Of a stretch of 64,000 nt of DNA, positions 1-8,722 are shown one piece after another. Numbering within the stretch: the first letter of the stretch is position 1; the number at the start of each line of letters is the position of its first letter. The notes beneath the pieces were generated by a model that was not told the DNA's origin, searched no databases, and saw only the letters and a program-made list of their open reading frames with translations. Both the position numbers and the translations under genes were made by a program. The stretch comes from Flavobacterium sp. MedPE-SWcel (GTDB lineage: Bacteria > Bacteroidota > Bacteroidia > Flavobacteriales > Flavobacteriaceae), in assembly GCA_001874325.1 (NCBI GenBank), contig MPCW01000001.1, forward strand, positions 124,001 through 188,000. The letters run 5' to 3'.

Positions 1-666
1 CATGTTTAAAGTTGTTTTATTAATTACATTCTCTGGTAATCCAACTACAACATTAATATCTTTTCCTGCATTTAAAACTGCTATAACCTGCCCTGCACTC
101 ACATTATCATTAATCTCATTATTTTTTACTGCTATAATACCTGTTTTAGGCGCTTTAATGTAACCGTAACTTATTTGAGATGACTGAATACCTTTATTTC
201 GTTGTGCTGACTCATATTGATCTAAAGCTGATTGGTATGAATTTTTTGCAGCCTCATAATCGCTTAACGAATTACTCCCTTTTTCATATAAAGACTTAAT
301 TCTTTCTAAGTTTGATTTTGCTGTGTTTTTTGCAGACTTAGCACTATTTACTGCTGAAATAGATTGCTCATAAGCTAGGTTAGCTTGTACATTATCTAGT
401 TTAGCAATTAGTTGTCCTTTTTTAACTTGTTGTCCTACTTTAGCATCAAAAGAGGTAATAATGCCATTACTTCTAAAACTTAATTCTATTTCATCTCCTG
501 CTTTTGCAGTACCACTAAATGTTCTTATATTTTTTGCATTTGCAGTATTTACAATTTCAAATTTCACTGGTCTTAATACAGGTTCTTTCTCTTCTATTTT
601 TTCTTTACAAGAACTAAATAGGGTTACTGTAAACAATAGGAGTATAACGAGGTTATTAAACTTCAT
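1..666 (-). CDS. RND efflux periplasmic adaptor (HlyD/AcrA family), 3' end outside window
   Basis: Only the first 222 residues lie in the window; the reading frame runs off the left edge. It starts with a lipoprotein signal: a hydrophobic run ending LFSSC, with the lipid-bearing cysteine at residue 20. A biotinyl-lipoyl half-motif follows (VGQQVKKGQLIAKLDN), then a heptad-rich hairpin (SAKSAKNTAKSNLERI) and the returning half (YIKAPKTGIIAVKNNEI). This is the usual order in membrane-fusion proteins, which link an inner-membrane pump to an outer-membrane TolC channel. It lies 10 bases downstream of the TolC-like gene in the same direction, so the two are probably co-transcribed; the pump gene should lie just beyond the window. 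The substrate cannot be told. Confidence 0.88.
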   Translation of the reverse strand, partial: MKFNNLVILLLFTVTLFSSCKEKIEEKEPVLRPVKFEIVNTANAKNIRTFSGTAKAGDEIELSFRSNGIITSFDAKVGQQVKKGQLIAKLDNVQANLAYEQSISAVNSAKSAKNTAKSNLERIKSLYEKGSNSLSDYEAAKNSYQSALDQYESAQRNKGIQSSQISYGYIKAPKTGIIAVKNNEINDNVSAGQVIAVLNAGKDINVVVGLPENVINKTTLNM

Positions 667-676
667 AATATATATT

Positions 677-3007
677 TTAATTTTTGTTCAGGATAAATTG
701 ATTGGCTCTCTCTATGAATTCTTGATTTTCGGCTTCAGTATGCATCAAGAAAAAATAACCTATAGCACGCTCTAACTGCATAGACGTTATAAGATAATTA
801 TAATTTGCTGTTCTACTTGCTAGTTGTGATTGAAGGTAATTAGTTTGTGCATCGATTAACTGAATTACAGGAACTGCCCCTTCTTTATAAGCATTTTGAG
901 TAAGTTCTAAACTTTCTTTTGCAGTTGCCTCAGCAACTTTAGATATTTCGATGTTAGCAATCTGACTCACCATATCAAGTATAATATCATTTACATTTTT
1001 TTCAATATTCAGTATCGAATTCTCTTTTTGAATAGATAATTGATCTGATTGAATTTGTGCTGTTTGTTTGTTTATATTCCTTTGATTCTGTTGAAAAATA
1101 GGTAACGATACATTTAGACCAACATTATAATTACCATCTGGCGGATTAGGAAACCCTGTTGGATATGTTGTCCCTTTTCCTGATCGTGAAAAAGCTAAAT
1201 TATATTGCCCCTGCAATGATACCGTAGGTATAAATCTACCTGTATCATTTAGTTTAAAATTACGCTCAATAGCCGCCGAATTATAATTTAAATTTTTAAG
1301 TTCAGGTGCGTTTTCTTTTGCTTCTTCTATTAAAAAAGCAATTAATGCTTCTTGCAACCTTGGATTATCTAACAATTCGAAGAAATCAGAATATCTATAA
1401 TTTTCAAAAACTCCTTTAGATAATTCAGCATCTATTACATCAATCTCATTTGTTAATGAATTATTTAATAATTGATTAATCGTGTTAAATGATTGTTTTA
1501 GCTGGTTTCCTGCATCAATTAAACTCTGCGTGTTTTGAGCTAGTTGACTTCTAAATCGAAGCACATCTGATTTACCAGAAGCTCCAGCCTCAAAATTTTG
1601 CTCAGCTAATTCTAAGTTTCTTTTTGTTAATTGAAGGTTTTGATTCTGTACATATACATTCGTTTTTAATATCAAACTATTAAAGTATGAAACAGAAGCA
1701 TTAAGTAAAGCATCTAATTCTGCTGAGTTATATGTTTCTTGTTGTGCTTTTTGCAAATTTTCTTGAATGGTATTGTTTGCGGAGGCACTCTCAGAATAAA
1801 TTAATTGCTGTACTACAACATTTCCTGATGTAGAAAACTCAGGATTAGAACCGTTTGATATCTCTGCTACTTTAGGGTCAACATATGTTCCGCTAGCATT
1901 AGCTGTCATTTCTGGTAAGTAACTACTCTTAGCTATTTTTACATCCTGTTTACTTAACTCTACATTCTTATTTTCAGCTTTTAATGATAGGTTCTTATCG
2001 ACAACACCATTCATAATATCTAAGATAGATAATGAAAACTCAGGTACTGATTCTGTTGTACCACTAATAAGATCAGTTGTTGCTAACATACTATATCGTA
2101 ATGGGAAATCTATTTCTGTTGCAGTAGTATGATTAAGCGTTAACTTCTTTTTATAGTCAATATACAAAGGCAATTCAGAAGCATTTGTTCCTGATATAAT
2201 TGCTTCTACATTTAAAGCGATACGCCTAAAAAACTGACCTATGTTAGTATCCGGTTGGTTTGTTGCCAAAATACCACTCTCGACATCTTTTATTCCAAAA
2301 GCTGAAAAAGAAGGTAGTTTTTTATCATTAACATCTTTTATTAATGTTTTTAAACCATTATTGTTTAAGTAAAACCCACCTGCTAAATATACAGCATCCA
2401 CATCGTTTAGCTCGTTACTAATATTTCCATTTTCGGGCAATTGAATAAGTTTATAACTCGACTCTTTCCCTGAAAAATAATCATCAAATAAATCTTTAAT
2501 AGGTAAGGCAGTAGGTAAAAAGTCATCTACAACAATCCCTATCTTTTTATACGCATATATTGATTTAAAAACCTCCAAGTCATTTGTGTATGACAACGGA
2601 GCTATTAAATAAGTAATATTATCAATATTAGATGTTTTTTGATCTTCTGGTAAGTCTATAAAATCATTATTAACAGAACCAAAAACAATTATCGGTTTTG
2701 AATATGTTTTCTGATTATAGAGCATGATATTATTAATAACTCCAAAAGCTAAAATAATATCGGTATCATCATCTAAAAGGGTTTGATAATTCGATTTAGC
2801 TCTAGCAACATCAAAGTTATTTTCTAAAACTTTTTTAAAAACTATAGTAGCACTTTGCCCTACAACTGCTTTTATTTCGGTTTTTAATTGTGGTAACAAT
2901 AACTCTGATTCTTCAGAAGATTTGTCCGTAAGAATCCCTATTGTAACATTTTGAGAATAGGAGGTAAGAAATAGGAAAAAGAAAAATAGTGGTAACAGTT
3001 TTTTCAT
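677..3007 (-). CDS. TolC-family outer membrane efflux protein with N-terminal substrate-binding-like domain
   Basis: At 776 residues this is far longer than a normal TolC channel (about 430-480). After a signal peptide (LFFFFLFLTSYSQ), residues about 20-330 look like a periplasmic binding fold of the ABC_sub_bind type: VTIGILTDKS opening, IILAFG, KPIIVFGSVN, KKIGIVVDD and AVYLAGG strands spaced as in such proteins. Residues about 345-760 are a TolC outer-membrane factor: two helical repeats with the typical NLELAEQNFEAGASGKSDVL and ESLELTQNAYKEGAVPVIQL motifs. It is the first gene of an efflux operon with the adaptor at 1-666. The fusion suggests that substrate capture may be built into the channel protein, which is inference. 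Family assignment of the C-terminal half is secure; that of the N-terminal half is probable. Confidence 0.88.
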   Translation of the reverse strand: MKKLLPLFFFFLFLTSYSQNVTIGILTDKSSEESELLLPQLKTEIKAVVGQSATIVFKKVLENNFDVARAKSNYQTLLDDDTDIILAFGVINNIMLYNQKTYSKPIIVFGSVNNDFIDLPEDQKTSNIDNITYLIAPLSYTNDLEVFKSIYAYKKIGIVVDDFLPTALPIKDLFDDYFSGKESSYKLIQLPENGNISNELNDVDAVYLAGGFYLNNNGLKTLIKDVNDKKLPSFSAFGIKDVESGILATNQPDTNIGQFFRRIALNVEAIISGTNASELPLYIDYKKKLTLNHTTATEIDFPLRYSMLATTDLISGTTESVPEFSLSILDIMNGVVDKNLSLKAENKNVELSKQDVKIAKSSYLPEMTANASGTYVDPKVAEISNGSNPEFSTSGNVVVQQLIYSESASANNTIQENLQKAQQETYNSAELDALLNASVSYFNSLILKTNVYVQNQNLQLTKRNLELAEQNFEAGASGKSDVLRFRSQLAQNTQSLIDAGNQLKQSFNTINQLLNNSLTNEIDVIDAELSKGVFENYRYSDFFELLDNPRLQEALIAFLIEEAKENAPELKNLNYNSAAIERNFKLNDTGRFIPTVSLQGQYNLAFSRSGKGTTYPTGFPNPPDGNYNVGLNVSLPIFQQNQRNINKQTAQIQSDQLSIQKENSILNIEKNVNDIILDMVSQIANIEISKVAEATAKESLELTQNAYKEGAVPVIQLIDAQTNYLQSQLASRTANYNYLITSMQLERAIGYFFLMHTEAENQEFIERANQFILNKN

Positions 3008-3424
3008 TTATCAAGTTTTAAATTTCATGTACAAAACTCACATCATTGTCACCTCATAATAAAATAGTTAATAAATAAATATTAATTCACCAAAAAGGTT
3101 TAACAATAAATAATTTCTTAATAAAAATACTGATTTACAGAACTAAAAACAATAAATAAATAATAATTACTAGAAAAAACACAAACTAATTACTGTTTAT
3201 CTTTTTTAAGATCATAACAAATCGTTTTGATTGATCGTAATAGAACAACATCAGACAATTAGTCCACAAAATATTAAGAATATCAATTTCAACACTAAAT
3301 TACAAGTGCGTGAAAATCAACACATTAACCCCTAATAGGTTTTATTCAATAAAATTTTATACAATTTAGATGTAACCAAATCGTTTTTTGGTAGTCTAAA
3401 TTATAACAAACCTAACTTTTTATT
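3008..3424. other. Intergenic region between divergent operons (417 bases)
   Basis: No reading frame of note. The stretch is very AT-rich and must hold the promoters of the leftward efflux operon and of the rightward GLPGLI gene, but I cannot place an exact TAnnTTTG element for either. Its one clear structure is an imperfect inverted repeat at 3363-3402, listed separately. Confidence 0.6.
3363..3402 (+). promoter_or_regulatory. Inverted repeat in the leader of the GLPGLI gene
   Basis: Outer arms AATTTAGA (3363-3370) and TCTAAATT (3395-3402) enclose inner arms ACCAAA (3375-3380) and TTTGGT (3387-3392) around a six-base loop. It ends 22 bases before the ATG at 3425. It could be an operator, an RNA hairpin limiting translation, or chance in AT-rich DNA. 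The role is unknown. Confidence 0.4.
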
Positions 3425-4321
3425 ATGACTAGAATTATATGTTTCTTAATAGCCCTTACCGCAACTATTAGCTTACAGGCTCAAGATTTTCAAGGTATTG
3501 CAGTGTATGAATCAAAAACTAGCATTGATGATATGATGAATATGGGAGGGAGAGGTCGAGAGATGACTCCAGAAATGAGAAAGATGATAGAGCAACGTAT
3601 GAAACAGATGTTTGAAAAAACTTTCATACTCAACTTTAACAAAACAGCATCAATATATCAAGAAGAAGAAAAACTAGATGCTCCTAACCAAGGGGGCGGA
3701 AGAATGCGAATGATGATGTCATCGATGACTGGCGGCGGAGGTAAACATTATAAAAATATAAAAGAAAGAGAATTTCTTATTGAAAAGGAAGTCTTCGGTA
3801 AAGAGTTTCTAGTTACTGACACCTTACCTAAACTGACATGGAAAATGGAAGGTGAAAGTAAAAAAATAGGTAACTATACTTGCTACAAAGCAACCGCTGT
3901 AGTACCCGTAGATAAATCGAACATGATGAACTACAAACCTAAAGAGGGAGCACAAGAGGAAATGGAAGCAAAAACCGAAGAGGAAAAAAGAAACACAAAT
4001 TTTATGGATATGGTAGAAATGCCTACCGATAAAACCATAACAGCATGGTATGCTCCTGAAATACCTATAAGTCAAGGGCCTGAAAACTATTGGGGGTTAC
4101 CTGGGCTTATACTTGAAGTATCAGATGGGAAAACAACAATATTATGTTCTAAAATAGTACTTAACACAAAAGAGAAAGCAGAAATAAAAGCACCTAAAAA
4201 AGGGAAAAAAGTATCGCAGTCTGAATTTGAAGAGATCATGATTAAAAAAGTGCAGGAAATGCAAGATATGTACAGAGGAAGAGGTAGCCGAGGTGGACGT
4301 AGAACACGTATTGGAGGATAA
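3425..4321 (+). CDS. GLPGLI family protein
   Basis: Secreted or periplasmic protein of 298 residues with a signal peptide (FLIALTATISLQAQ). The family signature YWGLPGLILEV sits at about residues 221-231, followed by the usual strand pair ILEVSDGKTTILCSKIVL. The family (TIGR01200) is common in Bacteroidota and has no known function. An Arg/Gly/Met-rich segment (GGRGREMTPEMRKMIEQRM) lies near the N-terminus, and an RG-rich tail (GRGSRGGRRTR) ends the protein. It lies 56 bases before the TonB-receptor-like gene in the same direction; this pairing recurs in Flavobacteria, so the two probably work together at the outer membrane. Confidence 0.88.
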   Translation: MTRIICFLIALTATISLQAQDFQGIAVYESKTSIDDMMNMGGRGREMTPEMRKMIEQRMKQMFEKTFILNFNKTASIYQEEEKLDAPNQGGGRMRMMMSSMTGGGGKHYKNIKEREFLIEKEVFGKEFLVTDTLPKLTWKMEGESKKIGNYTCYKATAVVPVDKSNMMNYKPKEGAQEEMEAKTEEEKRNTNFMDMVEMPTDKTITAWYAPEIPISQGPENYWGLPGLILEVSDGKTTILCSKIVLNTKEKAEIKAPKKGKKVSQSEFEEIMIKKVQEMQDMYRGRGSRGGRRTRIGG

Positions 4322-4377
4322 AACTCTAAAGCAAATCTACATGCTTCATTTTTTTAATTCAACAATACTTACTCTCA

Positions 4378-7131
4378 ATGACTAAATTCTTTATTTCGTT
4401 GCTTTTGTTACTATCAGCAGCTTCGTTTGCTCAAAACATTCGCCTAGAAGGTGAACTAAAAGACGACCAAGGTATAGGGTTAGAAATGGCCAACGTAATG
4501 GCTATAAACAAAGCTACTAATGCCATGGACTCGTATGCTATTACTAATGATACTGGTAAATATCATTTATCTCTAAAACCAAACACTACCTACCTACTTA
4601 AAGCTAGCTACATAGGCTTTACTTCTTTTGAAGAAGAAATTATAACGGGTACAGATGATATTATCAAAAACATTTCCCTTAGCCAAGGAGTAGAACTTGA
4701 CGAGCTTGAAATAGTGCACGAAATGCCTGTTACTATTAAAGGAGATACTATTGTATATAACGCTGATTCATTCACTAATGGTTCAGAACGTAAACTAGGA
4801 GATATACTAGAAAAACTACCTGGTGTAGAAGTAAATGATGACGGTGAAGTTGAAGTTGAAGGTAAGAAAGTAGGCAAATTAATGGTAGAGGGTAAAGACT
4901 TTTTTGATGGTGACACCAAATTAGGTGTTCAAAACATCCCTGCTGATGCAGTAAGCAAAGTAGAGGTACTTCGTAATTATAGTGAAGTAGGTCAGCTTAG
5001 TGGTGTACAAAACAATCAGGACAATCTAGCCATGAATATTAAACTAAAAGATGGTAAAAAGAACTTTTGGTTTGGTAGTATAAGTGCTGGGGCTGGTGAA
5101 GGTGATGGAGAACGGTATATAGCTGCTCCAAAAATATTTTATTACAACCCAAAATATACTTTCAATTTCATCGGTAATATGAATAACACTGGAGAGCTAC
5201 CACTTACTATGCGCGATTATTTTAATCTTACAGGTGGTTTTCGTAATGTTATGAGAAAAGGAGGTACATCATTTAATGTTGGCTCAAATAGTTTAGGACT
5301 CTCTCTTATGCGAAACAATAGAGCAAAAGAAATAGAAACTAAATTTGGAGCAGCTAACTTTAGTTACAACCCTTTAAAAACATGGACCATCAGCGGTTTT
5401 ACCATAATTAACTCTAGTAAAACCGAGATGGAAACAGTGAGTCGAACGGTATTACTTGACCCTGAAACAGGTGATCCTGAAACAATACAAGATACTGAAG
5501 ATACTTCACAACAAACAAATGAATTTGCACTTGTAAAATTAAGCTCTACATATAAACCAAATAGTAACTTTCAGTTTGATTATGATTTTTTATTAAAAAC
5601 ATCTAATCAAGAGGAAGCTAATAGCTTATTATCATCTGTTACTCCTGAAACATCACAAAATCAAGAGATTTATACTGATAAAAAGCAAAAACCATTTTCT
5701 TTTAATCAAAATTTGAACTTATACTATACACTAGACGATAAAAACATATTTGCATTTGAAGCGCAACATCTTTATCAAGATGAAGACCCGCTATATAATG
5801 CTAATTTAGGAAACAACCCTTTTCCTGATGTTCCGGGCAGTAATCCGTTACTCTCCTTAGGGTTACTTGATGCAGATAGATATAACATAGCACAAGATAG
5901 GTTTGTAACCACAAACAAATTAGACGCTAAGTTAGATTACTACTACATGGTTAACTCAAAAAGCAACCTTAATGTTACACTCGGTAATACTTATTCATAC
6001 CAGAATTTTAATTCTAATATGTTCCAACTACTAGATAGTGGTGCAACCAACAACATGAGTGACAATACTAAGAATGATGTTAATTATGTTTTTAACGATG
6101 TTTTTCTTGGGGTGCATTACAGGTTTATAACAGGAAAATTTGAATTTAACCCAGGTGTTACTGCACACAGTTACAACACCTATAACGATCAGTTAGATAC
6201 TAAAGTTAGTAATAATTTTACTACAGTATTACCAGACTTTTTTGCTCAATATCAGATTAAAAAAATGGAACGACTTATATATAACTATTCCATGACTACT
6301 AATTTTACTGATGTTTCAAATTTCGCACAAGGTTTAGTACTTAATAATTATAAATCGTTGTTTCAGGGTAACCCAACTTTAGATAATGGATTATACCAGA
6401 ACCACTCTCTTACTTACTTTAAGTATAATATGTTCAACTTTACTCAGCTATATGCTAATGTAAATTATACACGACAAATGGATGCTATAAAGAGCTTATC
6501 AGCTTTTAATGGTATTAATCAAATAAGCACAGTGGCTAATTCTAATTTTGCTGATGAAAGCTTTACTGCTTCGGCTGGTTATAACAGAAGTTTTGCTCGT
6601 TTTTACAAAGCTGGAATTAATGCTAGTATAGTATGGAGTAAGTTTAACAACTTTAGAGCAGATGGACAAAACAATATAGAGCCTGTAACTATAGACAATT
6701 CTATAAGACAGGTTAATGAACAGTTTACACAAAGTTATAGAACTAGTTTTTCTACTAATTACAAAACCATTCCTAATCTAGAAGTAGGGTACTCTCTTAG
6801 TGTTAATGATTATTCTGACAATAAATTTTATAACAGTAAGCCATTTGCTAATGTCAACTATTTCTTCTGGGACGCCTTTACTATAAATGTTGATTATGAA
6901 TACAATCATTACTATAACAGCGACAGAACATCTGATAATGAATATGACTTTTTAAGTGCTGAGTTAATGTATAGAAAAGGAGATAGTAACTGGGAGTTTA
7001 AAGTTAGCGGTACTAACTTGCTTAACACTACATCGCTTAATGATGATAGTTTTAACCAGTTTTCTACTTATACCTCTCGATATAGGGTACAACCACGTTA
7101 CTTATTATTTACCGTTAGATATAACTTATAA
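4378..7131 (+). CDS. TonB-dependent receptor-like outer membrane beta-barrel protein
   Basis: 917 residues with a signal peptide (LLLLSAASFAQ). Residues about 20-95 form a carboxypeptidase-regulatory-like (CarboxypepD_reg) domain. A plug-like segment follows (KLGDILEKLPGVEVNDDGEV, then VSKVEVLRNY), then a long barrel rich in alternating aromatic residues, ending with an aromatic-containing terminal strand (YLLFTVRYNL) typical of outer-membrane proteins. I see no clear TonB box, so it belongs to the 'outer membrane beta-barrel' group rather than the classical SusC receptors. It shares a transcription unit with the upstream GLPGLI gene and is closed by the terminator at 7140. The ligand is unknown. 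Confidence 0.88.
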   Translation: MTKFFISLLLLLSAASFAQNIRLEGELKDDQGIGLEMANVMAINKATNAMDSYAITNDTGKYHLSLKPNTTYLLKASYIGFTSFEEEIITGTDDIIKNISLSQGVELDELEIVHEMPVTIKGDTIVYNADSFTNGSERKLGDILEKLPGVEVNDDGEVEVEGKKVGKLMVEGKDFFDGDTKLGVQNIPADAVSKVEVLRNYSEVGQLSGVQNNQDNLAMNIKLKDGKKNFWFGSISAGAGEGDGERYIAAPKIFYYNPKYTFNFIGNMNNTGELPLTMRDYFNLTGGFRNVMRKGGTSFNVGSNSLGLSLMRNNRAKEIETKFGAANFSYNPLKTWTISGFTIINSSKTEMETVSRTVLLDPETGDPETIQDTEDTSQQTNEFALVKLSSTYKPNSNFQFDYDFLLKTSNQEEANSLLSSVTPETSQNQEIYTDKKQKPFSFNQNLNLYYTLDDKNIFAFEAQHLYQDEDPLYNANLGNNPFPDVPGSNPLLSLGLLDADRYNIAQDRFVTTNKLDAKLDYYYMVNSKSNLNVTLGNTYSYQNFNSNMFQLLDSGATNNMSDNTKNDVNYVFNDVFLGVHYRFITGKFEFNPGVTAHSYNTYNDQLDTKVSNNFTTVLPDFFAQYQIKKMERLIYNYSMTTNFTDVSNFAQGLVLNNYKSLFQGNPTLDNGLYQNHSLTYFKYNMFNFTQLYANVNYTRQMDAIKSLSAFNGINQISTVANSNFADESFTASAGYNRSFARFYKAGINASIVWSKFNNFRADGQNNIEPVTIDNSIRQVNEQFTQSYRTSFSTNYKTIPNLEVGYSLSVNDYSDNKFYNSKPFANVNYFFWDAFTINVDYEYNHYYNSDRTSDNEYDFLSAELMYRKGDSNWEFKVSGTNLLNTTSLNDDSFNQFSTYTSRYRVQPRYLLFTVRYNL

Positions 7132-7139
7132 TATTTTGT

Positions 7140-7166
7140 AAAAAGGAGACAATTAGTCTCCTTTTT
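7140..7166 (+). terminator. Rho-independent terminator after the TonB-receptor-like gene
   Basis: Stem AAAAAGGAGAC / GTCTCCTTTTT with a five-base loop (AATTA) and a T run, nine bases after the stop codon. Confidence 0.9.
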
Positions 7167-7231
7167 TATATCAATTTATAAAACACAAGGACGTATACTA
7201 AAAAGTATATACCCTTGTGCTCTAAGTATTA

Positions 7232-7906
7232 TTATTGTACAATTTTTGACACAATATTTTCTCCCCTTATTATAACATCATTAGTATTTTTAACTTTAAT
7301 TTTAATATTATAAAAAACATAATATTCACCTACTTTAGCCTGCTTCATAACCCTTTCCATTAAAGGGCTTTTATTCATTACATTTTCAAAACTTTTCGAT
7401 TTTTTATTTTCACTTATTTTTAAAATATCCATAGAAAGAACCTCAAAAATACAATTAAATCTAAAATTCACCGTAGCACCAAAACCAATAAAAGAGTTCC
7501 CTATCTCTTTGATAGACAAAGTTTCAATACTCCTAACTTTATACATTAAAATTGGAGGTGGAATATCTCTTTTGTAAAAGGTTATCGTATCTATTGTGTT
7601 ATCATATTTGATGTATAAATAGGTAGGATTAAAATTATCCGTAAATAAATTATACCGATATTCTGAATATATATCCTTTTCAAAAACACCATTTTCTACA
7701 GAAAAATCAAGTTTTAAATTTTTATCTTTTGGAATTATAGTAAAATTATTCTTAACTCCAACATATAAATCTTTTCTTTCTATACGAGGAGGATTAAAGA
7801 TTAAATAATTATCCGATTTCTTATAATTATTTTTTACTGTGGAGCACCCTATAAGGATAACTAGCAAAAATATAGTTAGAAAAAAATTGTAGGTTCTTTT
7901 TACCAT
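7232..7906 (-). CDS. Hypothetical lipoprotein, weakly GldM C-terminus-like
   Basis: 224 residues with a lipoprotein signal (FFLTIFLLVILIGCS, lipid-bearing cysteine near residue 21). I do not recognise a named family with certainty. The layout (YVGVKNNFTIIPK, then an SVENGVF turn, a strand pair, an IPPP linker, then FNCIFEVLSMDILKIS) recalls the tandem C-terminal domains of the gliding/T9SS motor protein GldM, where a YxGxxNxI motif and an RxIPxP linker occur. The gene stands alone, and base composition is more AT-rich than its neighbours. No gldK, gldL or gldN lies near, so it is not the motor gene itself. Confidence 0.6.
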   Translation of the reverse strand: MVKRTYNFFLTIFLLVILIGCSTVKNNYKKSDNYLIFNPPRIERKDLYVGVKNNFTIIPKDKNLKLDFSVENGVFEKDIYSEYRYNLFTDNFNPTYLYIKYDNTIDTITFYKRDIPPPILMYKVRSIETLSIKEIGNSFIGFGATVNFRFNCIFEVLSMDILKISENKKSKSFENVMNKSPLMERVMKQAKVGEYYVFYNIKIKVKNTNDVIIRGENIVSKIVQ

Positions 7907-8033
7907 AACTAATATTAATAAATAAGTTACTATACTAGTAAAACATACTTCTATAGGTATTTATTTTAAATACACTCAATTATTTTTTAATAAAAAAGTC
8001 TGTAAAACATTAATTCTACAGACTTTAAAAAAT

Positions 8034-8110
8034 TGGTGACCGTGAAGGGATTCGAACCCCCAACCCTCAGAGCCGAAATCTGATATTCTATCCAGTTGAA
8101 CTACACAGCC
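8034..8110 (-). tRNA. tRNA-Arg (anticodon TCG)
   Basis: The reverse strand folds into a full cloverleaf of 77 nt: acceptor GGCTGTG/CACGGTC, D arm GTTC...GAAT, anticodon stem TCAGA/TCTGA with loop TTTCGGC (anticodon TCG, reads CGA and related Arg codons), five-base variable loop, and T arm with GGTTCGAATCC. The 3' CCA is encoded (complement of 8034-8036). Confidence 0.95.
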
Positions 8111-8116
8111 TTTATA

Positions 8117-8160
8117 AGTTTTACTATCATTAAGTAGATTACCTTAATGATAGTAAAACT
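8117..8160 (-). terminator. Perfect 18-bp inverted repeat between yqeY-like gene and tRNA-Arg
   Basis: Arms AGTTTTACTATCATTAAG (8117-8134) and its exact complement (8143-8160) with an eight-base loop, 14 bases past the stop of the GatB/YqeY gene. There is no long T run outside the stem; the T-rich part lies inside the arms. It most likely ends the GatB/YqeY transcript. It sits six bases from the 5' end of tRNA-Arg, so it may also shield or help process that end. Confidence 0.65.
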
Positions 8161-8173
8161 AAATATATATTAT

Positions 8174-8623
8174 CTATGCTAATAATTTCTTTACTAATGT
8201 AGATATCATCTTACCATCAGCACTACCTGCAAGCTCTTTTGAAGCTATCCCCATAGCTTTACCCATATCTGTCATACCAGCAAAACCGTTATCTTCTATA
8301 ATCTTTTTGATTATTGCTGCAACTTCCCCTTCAGAAAGCTGTGCAGGTAAAAACTTCTCTATCACTGCAACTTGTGCTAATTCTGGCTCTGCAAGATCTT
8401 CACGACCTTGATCTATAAATATTGCTGCACTATCTTTACGTTGTTTTACAAGTTTTTGTAACAACTTTATTTCTTCATCTTCAGAAAGGCCATCGCTTGC
8501 TCCACTTTCAGTTTGTGCAAGTAAAATACCCGACTTTATAGCTCTTAATGCTTCTAAACTCATAGCATCTTTTGCTTTCATAGCAACTTTCATGGCATCC
8601 ATGATTTCTTTTTGTAAACTCAT
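8174..8623 (-). CDS. GatB/YqeY domain-containing protein
   Basis: 149 residues, the normal length for the stand-alone YqeY family. The sequence opens SLQKEIMDAMKVAMKAKD, carries the conserved KLVKQRKDSA helix, and ends with GMTDMGKAMG and DGKMISTLVKKLL, as is usual in this family. The domain resembles the tRNA-binding tail of the GatB amidotransferase subunit; a role in tRNA-linked metabolism is assumed but not settled. The gene lies behind the ftsZ terminator and ahead of tRNA-Arg, so it is probably its own transcription unit. Confidence 0.9.
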   Translation of the reverse strand: MSLQKEIMDAMKVAMKAKDAMSLEALRAIKSGILLAQTESGASDGLSEDEEIKLLQKLVKQRKDSAAIFIDQGREDLAEPELAQVAVIEKFLPAQLSEGEVAAIIKKIIEDNGFAGMTDMGKAMGIASKELAGSADGKMISTLVKKLLA

Positions 8624-8656
8624 AGCATTCGCTTTTATAAATTGTGCTTGCGAAGA

Positions 8657-8695
8657 TAAAAAAATAACCCGAAAACATCATTGTGTTTTCGGGTT
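8657..8695 (-). terminator. Rho-independent terminator closing the dcw operon after ftsZ
   Basis: Arms AACCCGAAAACA (8666-8677) and TGTTTTCGGGTT (8684-8695) with a six-base loop; on the minus strand a T run (complement of 8657-8663) follows. It lies 28 bases after the ftsZ stop and ahead of the GatB/YqeY gene. Confidence 0.9.
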
Positions 8696-8722
8696 ATAAG
8701 AATTATGATTAGGTCTAATTAA

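Noticed and set aside
461..775. Open frame of 104 codons on the plus strand
   Set aside because: It spans the junction of two real minus-strand genes and is antisense to the adaptor start and the TolC end.
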